64,000 nucleotides of DNA from Sorghum bicolor (lineage: Eukaryota; Streptophyta; Magnoliopsida; Poales; Poaceae), in assembly GCF_000003195.3 (NCBI RefSeq), contig NC_012870.2:5510501-5574500 (forward strand), read 5' to 3'. The translations under genes were made by a program, and so were the position numbers. Below the pieces are notes generated by a model that ran no database searches, was not told the origin of the DNA, and was given only the letters and a program-made list of their open reading frames with translations. Shown here in pieces: positions 35,546 to 44,608 of this stretch (its first letter is position 1; every line of letters starts with the position of its first letter).

Positions 35546-36660
35546 CAGGGAGCCTGTATCTGTGCTATTCCACTTTGGTCCATATGAGATCCTGAAGATA
35601 TGCCTTTGAGAGGGACCAGACTTCACATCCACAGATGAAGTATACTCGCAAGTTTTTATTGAACACTTACAGTAATTGATTGTGTAGGATTAACGTGTTC
35701 ATGCGGATTATTTATATGCAAATTTCTGCTCACTTGCAAATACTGGGGAGCTCTACTTGCAGGAGTGAGATCTCCCTGAGTTGTACATTGCTCAAGCTCC
35801 AGTTTGATGTAAGGCAATTACATTTTACTAGCTTTGTATAGCATGTGGTAGTATCCGCTGGGAATGCTGGATTTTCTCCAGAAATAGTTGTTGCACATTC
35901 CTACCAGTTCTGGCAGTGTGATATCTGATATAGTGATATCCAACGGCGCTATCGTTCTGTTTTATGAGGGTAGTTGCTGTTTTGTAGACTCATTAGTTGT
36001 TCCGCATTCCTTCCAGAACTGGCTGTGTGATATCCAGTAAAGTCAGCGTGCTTAGGCAAGCTCGAAACAAAAGTACAGATGTTTAGGGTTGCTTGGTTGT
36101 AGTAATTAAAATCAGGGGATTGTGGTCAGAATTTCCCTTGGCATTTATAGCACATCACTCTAGTCTAGGATATAAATCTTACCAGCTCTAAGCCCACCTG
36201 ACATTCTGATCTCAATGAGCTCGTTGTTAGCAATTATGGCATTAAACAGATCAGAACATCTGTTAACTGTAATTTGTGACATGCCACATTGAACAGAAGA
36301 AACTGTAGAAGTTCTGCACAAATTTCAAACACTGAATCCTCAAAGAGACTTGAGGGTACAAGCAACGTAGAACAGCAGAATTGGTAAAGGGTCCACTGAC
36401 GGGAAATCAAGATAGAAACCAAATATTCCTAGAACAGTAAACTTTCTAAAACTTGAAAAACACCAGCAAGTCAATATGAGACCCATCATTGACAAAAACA
36501 TAACTGTAACATGCCAACTCACTAAAACTGTGTTAGTAATAGCTGAACATAGTGGAATGATATGTTTCCTATCTACAGTTTCCAAAAAAGCAACCTATTC
36601 CAAGGAACAGAATGGTGATCCTTCAAGACAGTCATGACTGTCAACCACTCAAAATTGATC
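35546..36660. other. Spacer between the SEC23 pseudogene and DPM3
   Basis: No gene supported. Moderately AT-rich DNA with no paired repeats noticed; the right end includes the likely DPM3 3' UTR. Confidence 0.4.
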
Positions 36661-37243
36661 TCACTCAGAGCCCACATCAACACCCTTCTTTGCTAAGAAT
36701 TCCTTTGCCTCCACAATATCCTGCATATATGTCAATCTCAGACAAGTAAGAATAAGAATAAACAGAGGTATCGTTCCACAGCCAAAAAAAGAATATCATT
36801 TGGCATGGATTTCTTTGTCATGATCTGTATGAAGATCCATGGGAAGCAAAGACAGCTCAAGAAGTTTCCAAGGTTCCTCAGTTTAGTCATGGATAGATTA
36901 AGAAATGAAATTTAGTCCTTAGGACTAAAATAGCTAACCTGTTGCAGTAGTACAGCTTCTTGAGGACAAGTTGGGAAGAACATAAGTCCAAATCCAACCA
37001 TAAAAAGGCCGTAGCATCCAAGAGCCACTACCAAGTAGATGGGAAGCTGAAACAGGAACAACCAAATTCATAAACAAACTACCAATCGCCTTGCACTGTT
37101 TTTTTAAAAGATATTTACTAGCAAAAATCAGTGACACTGACCAGCCAAGTATAACTTCGAGGAACAGTTGAGGTTTCAAGGAGAGCAATCCAGATAGCTG
37201 AGATTGCTACCAGTATTGCAGCAATCTTGAATATGTGCTTCAT
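36661..37243 (-). CDS. DPMS3: Dolichol-phosphate mannosyltransferase subunit 3, 89 aa
   Basis: Three exons, 37243-37142, 37046-36939 and 36720-36661, join in phase. DPM3 is a small ER membrane protein that stabilises the catalytic DPM1 subunit. The complex makes dolichol-phosphate-mannose for N-glycan, GPI-anchor and O-mannose synthesis. Two hydrophobic segments are visible: residues about 8-25 (AAILVAISAIWIALL) and 35-57 (LPIYLVVALGCYGLFMVG). They are followed by the conserved FPTCPQEAVLLQQDIVEAKE tail that contacts DPM1. Length equals the family norm. The leader upstream (37300-37600) contains a GA microsatellite and has a diverged duplicate about 1.6 kb further upstream. Confidence 0.95.
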
Positions 37244-37384
37244 TTGGGAATGAGGTACTTTCCCTGTCATAAAGAAAAAATAACAAGGATGACAAACAAG
37301 ACATAGCTGACACCAGGGGCAGATCCAGCAAAAGGGACATGACATGTACACCCAATAATTTTTGCAAAAACTTCGAAGTTAGGA

Positions 37385-37557
37385 GGATTGTCAATCAAAT
37401 AGCTAAATAGCTTTAGGTTAGGGTTTCGGTGCTCAGCTTCGCACAGCATAAGGGAAGGGAAGAGAAGGGGTGGGAGTACCTGGTGGGTGCTCGTCGCCGG
37501 CGCAGAGACCAAGGAAAGCCTCAGCACCTGGCCTAGGGCGGCGGCGGCACAGTCGTC

Positions 37558-37597
<40 letters not shown>

Positions 37598-37660
37598 GAG
37601 GAGTAGGGAACAGGGATGCGGCGGACGGAAGGGGAAGACGGGTGCATCGACGGCGGAATA
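37385..37660 (-). promoter_or_regulatory. DPM3 leader/promoter region with GA microsatellite
   Basis: The GC-rich block upstream of the DPM3 coding exons includes a GA-repeat tract at 37561-37592. On the minus strand this is a CT-rich tract, common in plant core promoters and leaders. Its position just upstream of DPM3 and its abrupt end against AT-rich DNA at about 37665 mark it as the promoter and 5' UTR. Confidence 0.55.
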
Positions 37661-37810
37661 AAATAAAACGCTCGTTTTTTTCAGTTTTTTTTTGAAAAAT
37701 TGTGTTTTTTTTAAAAAATATTCTTTCTCTCCCTTTTAAATTTTCATTCTCGTTGATTTCATATACCTATTCTCTCCGTTGAACATTATATCAATGGCTA
37801 GTAAAACATA

Positions 37811-38039
37811 CTTTCTCCGTCCCTTTTTAATTGTCGCTTGCGCTTTTCAAAAAACAACTGCCAGTAATTATATATAAAAACATTAATATCTATAATACAT
37901 AATTAGTATCATTAGAAATATTTTTGAATCTAGTTTTTTAACAAAATTATTTGGTCATACAAATGTTGCACGTATTTTCTACAAATCGAGCCAAACTTAT
38001 GGTACACCAATAGTGACAATTAAAAAAGGATATAGGGAG
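37811..38039. mobile_element. Stowaway-like MITE upstream of DPM3
   Basis: The left end CTTTCTCCGTCCCTTTTTAA and the inverted right end TTAAAAAAGGATATAGGGAG are flanked by TA. Inner arms share ATTGTC/GACAAT. Length 229 bases. Confidence 0.8.
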
Positions 38040-38974
38040 TATTTTTTAAATAACATAATAGATATTATATAACTATTCTCTTCAGACATTACTAGTATTT
38101 TTTTCTTACTGCATTTCTTTAGTAAGAACTAATACAAAAGTATCTTTTCTTAATAGAGAAAGTGATGATGGTTCACGCTTGTTGTCCGTATCTTTTTTAT
38201 ATGTACTCTTCTGTTTCTAAAAGTTTCAACTCCTAAAATCTGTATCAGTCAAACTTTTTTAGCCATGTTTTTTCAACCAAACAAATAGGTATGTCGCAAA
38301 ATACTTTCGTGTGTTAGAATTATCACATTTTATCAACCTTAAATAAATCTGGCTCGCAAGGCACAAAGATAGTAGAGGCACATAGTGGCATTAAGTCCAT
38401 AGAAAAGCTGCAACTCAAAACAAAAAGTATACAAGTTGAAATTGAAAAGATTTACATAGTACAAGAGCGGAAAAAGGCTTGGCATGATAGGACAGAAATA
38501 GAAATAGTGTGACTATAATAACAATTATGCATTAGTATATATAAATAACAATATTGCATAATTAATAAATTAGGAATGTTGCTACTCTTACATAACACTA
38601 GTTGTTCTTTATGGAACAAATGGTTTTTTTCTATAGGTAGAACATTTTTTATACTTAACCCTTTGTAGTAAAATATTTTTTCGGGTTAGAAATAACTTTC
38701 AAAGTAGAAAAAGTAATATTTTATTAAGAGGAAAGAAATATGAACATAGCAGAAAAATGTTGGGGGTGCGACACATTTTCCTTATTATTTATGGAAAACT
38801 TCTATGTGAGAAAACTTTTCAAATAAATTGAAGTATGCCCAACAGAGATGTGGTTTTTGTGTTGCCAACTTCATGGGATCGAATAGAGTGATCGTTTACT
38901 ATAAACTCGACTCGGGATCTGCGCTTTGTCAATATCAATGATAAATAACAAATTTTATAGATGAACAGTGCAGG

Positions 38975-39160
38975 ATCAAATAGCCAAATAGCTTTTAAGT
39001 TAAGAGTTTGGGAGCCCAATTTCACACAGCAGGTAGGGAAGGTGGGAATACCTGCTGGTGGTGGGTGCTCGCAGCCGGCGAAGAAATTGACCAAGGCCTT
39101 GGCACCTGGCGTAGGGCGGCGGCGGAGAGAGAGAGAGAGAGCACGGGGACCATGCCACTG
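38975..39160 (-). repeat. Diverged duplicate of the DPM3 leader
   Basis: Compared with 37385-37580 this segment keeps the same order of strings: AAATAGC(C/T)AAATAGCTTT, a TTCACACAGCA-type string, GTGGGTGCTCG, GCACCTGGC, TAGGGCGGCGGCGG and a GA-repeat tract at 39124-39141. The two copies are direct repeats. The copy has no DPM3 coding sequence next to it, so it is a stranded promoter/leader duplicate. Confidence 0.75.
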
Positions 39161-39829
39161 TGATGAAGCCCTGAAGGAGAACACATATGAGGCATTGAGG
39201 CGGCGTACTGGAAGAGTGGAGGCCTGGAGGGGACGTGTGTTTTTAAATTTTTTTGGGAGTTGATATATCGTAGAGATCTTAAACTGAGTCTAACGAGTCG
39301 AGCTAGAGTAAAAAAATCATTCAAATTTTAGCCCATTTTCATTTTAAAAGAAAAACGATGTCAATCAGAGTAATAATAAAAAAAATCTAAGAGAGCCAGC
39401 TCAATTTAGCGAAGACAGGAAGATGCAGTCGTTCTTCATCCTGAAGGGCTCTGAGCATGCCCAATAAACTCATCTATCTTATCAATCTGCCTCTAACACC
39501 CCACGTGATCATAAGATAAAATTAGTGTCATGGCTCGATATGAGCCACACCATCAGAGGTGGTGGTGGGGATCTCCTGGAGGATAACTCAACATATTACA
39601 TCTTATATCATCAATACAATTAGACGCAGGACGTAAGTATTACGTCTTCACAGTGGCCGAACCTGAATAAAATCCTTGTCCGTGTCTTGCGTCATCATCT
39701 AGTTCGTAGGTTACGCACATGTCTGCCGATAATCTACTATCTTGGATATACCCCTAGGTAGACTGACGACCATATTTTATCGACGGTTAGAGATATCATA
39801 TACATTATTATACACCTTCGTTTGATTTT

Positions 39830-40058
39830 TGCCTTATTTAGTTTAAAAAAAATTTGAGTTTGACTATGTAACACTTTCGTTTGTATTTAGTAATTATTAT
39901 CAAACCATAAACTAATTAGGCTCAAAAGATTTGTCTTATAAATTACAAATAAATTGTACAATTAATTATTTTTTAATATGTATATAATACTTCGTGCATG
40001 CGTCCAAAAATTTAATATGACAAGAAATCTTAAAAAAAATTAAGAACTAAACAAGGCC
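39830..40058. mobile_element. Tourist/Harbinger-like MITE, family copy 4 (degraded)
   Basis: The ends GCCTTATTTAG and CTAAACAAGGCC, with the family core (AACACTTTCGTTTGTATTTAG and GGCTCAAAAGATTTGTCT), are visible. The left TIR has lost bases and the target duplication is no longer exact. Confidence 0.75.
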
Positions 40059-40399
40059 TTAGACTAACACTCTTTTTAAGACGGTAGAGGATGTACTTGT
40101 TATGCTTAAGGACCCGTTCGGTTGTCAGATATTGCTAGACTAAACAATTCCTACCCGGATTGTTTCACTAATTTATATATCCGTTATCATCTGAAACTAT
40201 TCCCAACCCGGATTGTTTCACTAATTTATATATACTATATATTCGTGGAAAAAGTCTATTTACCTCTCTAAAGTATTGACCTGTATCTAACCTAGGCCTC
40301 TAATTACAAAACCGGGTATTCAACATCCTAAAATTTGGCAAACCAGGCAAGGAACCCCCTAGGGCGGTTTGGGAGGGCTGGTTCCCTGACGTGGCGTGT

Positions 40400-42340
40400 T
40401 GAAAGCCCTAGTTTGGTTTTGGATAATTGATGAAACCCTAGTACTAACCTCTATACTAAGTGTGTGTAGATTTAATGAGGTTGGTACATGCCAAGTGACG
40501 GAGCAAGTGATGATCATGGTGATGATGGTGATGACCACAAGATGATCAAGTGCTCAACTTGGAAAAGAAGAAAGAGAAAAACAAAACCCTATGGAGATCA
40601 AGGCAAAGGTATTGCTTAGGGTTTTGGTTTTGGTGATCAAGACATCATAGAGGGTGTGATCACATTTAGGATAGATAGTCGTACTATAAAGAGGGGAATT
40701 CTTTGGCTAAGCGGTTATCAAGTGCCACTAGGTGTCATTGTTCATGTGCATGCATTTAGAACCTAGTGAGCTAACTTAACTCCTTCGAAGAAAATGATTG
40801 TGAAAATGCTAACACACGTGCACATGTTGGTTTACACGTTGTGGTGTTGGCACACTTTGAGAAGGAGGTGGAGTTTGGAAGGTAGAGAGAGGATGGGTTC
40901 CTCTCTCCCTCCCGCCGAGCTTGCGAGGCGGGATTCGGCACTTTTCGAGAAAATGAAGTGCATATTTTCTATTGCGCCGGTGGGAAATTTGGAGAAGTCG
41001 CGGGAGTATTTTTCGCCGAGAAACACTCACCGGACGCTGGCTTCTGGAGCACCGGACGCTGCGTCCGAGCGTCTGGTGTGCAGGCTGCCTGGCCCAGCTA
41101 GGGTAAGGCACCGGACGATAGGCACCGGACGCTGGCTTGAGCGTCCGGTGGTGCGTGTCCGGTGTGCGGGCGTTTTGCGACCCTCTCTGCGCATGGGTCC
41201 GGTGTGCACCGGACGCTAAGGGTGCGTCCGGTGGCTTGCGTCCGGTGACCCTGCGAGTTTGCGGAGCTCTCTGCGCATAAGTCCGGTGTGCACCGAACGC
41301 GTGCTCAGCGTCCGGTGCTCTGCAGGTTACCGTTAGACTCTGACACGCGGCTGTCGTTGGAGCACCGGACGCAGGTGTTGAGCGTCCGGTGCCCCTTTAA
41401 GAGCGTCCGGTGACCCCGTATTTTGCCCAGGGAAAGAGCCAACGGCTCTATTTGTTTGAGGGGCTATAAATACGTGTTTGGCCGGCTTGGGGCTTACTCT
41501 CTTGGCATTCTAGCATACTTGACATCCTTGTGAGCCTAAGCAAACATCTCCCACTCATCTCCTTCATAGATTAAACATCTTTGTGAGATTGGGAGTGATT
41601 CCAAGTGCATTTACTTGAGTGATTGCATCTAGTGGCACTTGGGAATCGTTCTAGCTGCGGTTTTCTTGTTACTCTTGGTGGTTGCCGCCACCTAGACGGC
41701 TTGGAGCAGCAGAGGAGGATTGGCATGAGTTGGTGATTGTTCGTGGCCATCTTCCGGTGATTTTGAGAGGTTTGTGCCTACCTCGGCGGAGAGCCAAAGG
41801 CAACATTAGTGGATTGCTCGTGTCATTGAGCTACCTCACTTGTGGGTAGGTTCTTGTGGTGTCCTAGTGAGGACGAGGTTCGTGCTACACCTCTTAGCCA
41901 CCGAACCACCAAGTGTTGGTCGACACAACGGGGACGTAGCGTGCCGGCAAGCACGTGAACCTCGGGAGAAAAATTGTGTGTCTCCATTGTGATTGTTCAT
42001 TGGATTTCTCCCGGTGATTGGACTTCATTTTATTGATTGGTTCATCCCCTCTACGCGGCGGTATAAAGTTCAAACCATCTCATTTACATTCCCGCAAACT
42101 AGAGTAGCTTACTTACTTGTATAGAAACTTTAGGTAGCTTTCTAGTGTAAGTAGTGACATAGCTCTTGTGTGCCTAGTGATTATATCAACTAGAATTGTT
42201 GGATATGTGGCTTGCAAACACCCTATTAGAGCTAGAGCAAAAAACTTCGCTTTGTTATTTACTAGCCTCTTGCTCTAATGAGTTTGTAGAATTTTTAAAT
42301 AGGCTATTCACCCCCCCTCTAGCCATATTAGGACCTTTCA
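40400..42340 (+). mobile_element. Solo LTR (1941 bases) of an LTR retrotransposon
   Basis: It starts TGAAAGCCCTAG, ends GGACCTTTCA (TG...CA) and is flanked by the exact 5-base duplication CGTGT (40395-40399 and 42341-42345). There is no internal region or second LTR, so it is a product of LTR-LTR recombination. A TATA box (GCTATAAATACG) at about 41463 marks the start of transcription. A motif array lies just upstream of it at 41015-41420. Confidence 0.92.
41015..41420. repeat. Array of CACCGGAC/GTCCGGTG motifs in the LTR U3
   Basis: I count six copies of CACCGGAC and nine of GTCCGGTG, the reverse complement, within 400 bases at irregular spacing. Two further near copies carry one change each. 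It ends about 45 bases before the LTR TATA box. Confidence 0.85.
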
Positions 42341-42504
42341 CGTGTCCAACGTGTGAGCGGTTTGACACGGTGGCGCAGACGATGCATTCTATGTGTGCTG
42401 ATTCGGACTGACTTGTGGGCCCCACTTGTAAGGGCCCTCCCTCAAATACTTCGTCCCCTCCCCTGTTTCTCGCCCTCTACGCCCGCGGCGCTTTCGCCAT
42501 AGCC

Positions 42505-42990
42505 ATGCTCGCCCTCTCCCTCTCCTCCTCCTCCGCCTTCCTCCGCTCGAAGCCTCGTGCACTCCACCTCCACCGTCTCCTCACCAAACCCCTCTCCTCC
42601 GCTTGCCCACTCACGCCGCCAACTCCCCTAGCCGACACCACTCCTACCCCGGACGCGGACCCCACCCCGCTCTTCCTCCGCCCAACATCCCATCATGTCT
42701 CGTCCGTGTCCCTCGCCGCGTGGCTGCGCTCGTCCCGCCCTCTGTTGGCTCCTCGCCAACGCCACCAACCCATCCTCCTCCGCCGCCGCCGCCTCCGACG
42801 ACGATGACCCAGCGCTGCTCTGCACGCTGCTCGAGGACCTTGAGGCGCTGTGGCTGCGGCACGTCCGGGAGCGCACGTCGTTCCAGTACGTGGTCGCGAA
42901 CGAGCACTGGCGGGACCTAGTGGTCACCGTCGTGGTGGGAGTCCTCATCCCGCGCCTCGAGACGGATGTCGTCGTCGACATGGCACGCAC
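42505..42990 (+). pseudogene. Captured unidentified gene fragment in the Mutator-like element
   Basis: A GC-rich frame starts MLALSLSSSSAFLRSKPRAL, which resembles an organelle transit peptide. After a frame change it continues with LCTLLEDLEALWLRHVRER and YVVANEHWRDLVVTVVVG. The frames do not join and no complete gene is present. Family not recognised. Confidence 0.45.
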
Positions 42991-43011
42991 GTCGCTGTGG
43001 CTGTCACTAGC

Positions 43012-43420
43012 GTGGACACGGACGCGATGCCAGTCCCGACTCCACCGCCGCCTTTCTTGGACCGTGGCATGGTCGCCGACCCCGAGGGCCTCGTAGCCAG
43101 AACGCTCAACGAAATGCGGTAGCTAGCGGCCAACAGCCCGCCTCTGGCGGTGCCAGCAGGCTCGCCGCTGAAGCTGGTCATTGCGTCGTTTGCACTCACC
43201 CACGACCGCATCGACGGACTAAAGCAGCGCGTGACCGCCAAGTTCGCGGACAGCAGCGGCACGGAGCGCGTCCACTGCTCGGCGTTCACGGTGGCGTGCA
43301 CACTGGCGTGGGCCTGCCTCTAGCGCATGGGCAGCGGCGGTGACGAGCAGCCCCGCGCGCACCTGCTGTTCTCGGTGGAGTGCCAGCGCCGGAGAGTGAG
43401 CAAACCAGGGGAGGTGACAG
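43012..43420 (+). pseudogene. BAHD acyltransferase fragment captured by the Mutator-like element
   Basis: The reading frame holds PPFLDRGMVADPEGLVARTL, then LKLVIASFALTHDRIDGLKQ and FTVACTLAWACL, the middle part of plant BAHD (anthocyanin/phenolic-glucoside malonyltransferase-like) enzymes. Two in-frame TAG codons (about 43120 and 43321) break it, and both the HxxxD and DFGWG regions are absent. It is a non-functional captured piece. Confidence 0.7.
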
Positions 43421-43727
43421 AGTACGTGAGGTGAGGGCTGCCTGACATGTGGGACCCACCTGCCAGCCACATTCACCACACCTGGGCGACATCCCCTTCG
43501 CCAGCGTGGAATACTGCTGACACGTTGGCTGCCACGTCACCAAAACCAGCCCCCAAAACCACCCCAGGGGGTTCGTTGCCCTGTTTTCCAAATTTTAGAG
43601 TGTAGGTTACCTGGTTTTGTACTCTAGAGCTTAAGTTAGACACACGTTGATAGTTCGGTGAGGTAAGTAGACTTTTTCCATATATCTGTTATCGTCTGAA
43701 ACTATTCCTGGTTGCTTTCTGGTCTAA

Positions 43728-43992
43728 GGCCGTGTTTAGTTCGTGAAGGGAAAAATTTCGCGACACTGTAACACTTTCGTTTGTTTGTGGTAATTATTGT
43801 CCAACTATGGACTAACTAGGCTCAAAAGATTCGTCTCGTAAATTCCGACCAAACTGTACAATTAGTTTTTATTTTTATTTATATTTAATACTTCATGTAT
43901 GCGTCTAAAGATTTGATGTGACGGAGAATCTTGAAAAATTTTGGGTTTTGAGGTGGAAGTAAACAAAATTTTGGGTGGAAGTAAACGAGGCC
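43728..43992. mobile_element. Tourist/Harbinger-like MITE, family copy 5
   Basis: The ends GGCCGTGTTTAG and TAAACGAGGCC are flanked by TAA (43725-43727 and 43993-43995). Near the right end the string GGTGGAAGTAAAC occurs twice (about 43952 and 43976), a small internal duplication that moved the end outward. Confidence 0.88.
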
Positions 43993-43995
43993 TAA

Positions 43996-44608
43996 AGGAA
44001 CAAGCACTTAAAAGGGGCTGTTCGGTGGAACAGTTCCAGCTTTTCAAGATTATTATAAATTATTATTGAATATTCCAGCTAGGAATTATTCCTGAGCCCT
44101 TTCCTGATGAAACGATGGACCCTATTCCTGATGAAACGAACAAACCCTAAGACATTGTTCGGTTGTTTGGGACTGATGCCCGAGAATGATTCCTCTAGGA
44201 ATACTAGACTAATTTATAAAGGCTTTGATGAGGTAGAATGAATCCTCAACAGGAATCCTACTAAACGAACGAGCCCCTAAGTTCTACAAGAATGCCCCAG
44301 GAATTGTTCCAGCTAATCAAAGACTATATAAATTAGCCAAGCAATCCAGTTAGGAATCGTTACAGGAAATGATTCCCTAGCAACCGAACAAGTCTTTGCT
44401 GGTCTTATGAATCTCAGTCGTAAACTCGCCCCGTCACTACATCTAGAGAATAAAATGCATGTTCCAATAAAAACTATCAAAAATGAATTTTCAAAAACTG
44501 ATTCACATGACAAACAGAAAATATATTGTTTGGAAGCTAACATTTCAAAAATCTTGCTTCCAAAATGTTAGCCTCTAGAAAGCAGTAAAATATGTAAGTG
44601 TTTTCTTC
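43996..44608. other. Spacer downstream of TYW1
   Basis: No gene supported. Partly MITE-like strings (GTTCGGTGGAACAGTTCC and GGAATTGTTCCAGC) suggest a decayed element. The end near 44608 is the TYW1 3' UTR. Confidence 0.4.

Larger units (their letters stand above)
40247..43679. mobile_element. Mutator-like element of Pack-MULE type, with captured gene fragments and a nested solo LTR
   Basis: The first about 150 bases (from GGAAAAAGTCTATTTACCTC) are a diverged inverted copy of the last about 150 bases (ending GAGGTAAGTAGACTTTTTCC). Long TIRs are characteristic of Mutator-like elements. Flanking strings ATATATTCGT and ATATATCTGT look like a 9-10 base target duplication with two changes. Between the TIRs there is no transposase, but GC-rich gene-like DNA including a BAHD acyltransferase fragment. 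A 1941-base solo LTR (40400-42340) inserted later beside the left TIR; without it the element is about 1.5 kb. Confidence 0.75.

Noticed and set aside
41015..41420. CRISPR-like repeat array
   Set aside because: Repeats are 8-10 bases, in both orientations and irregularly spaced, inside a plant LTR; no array architecture.
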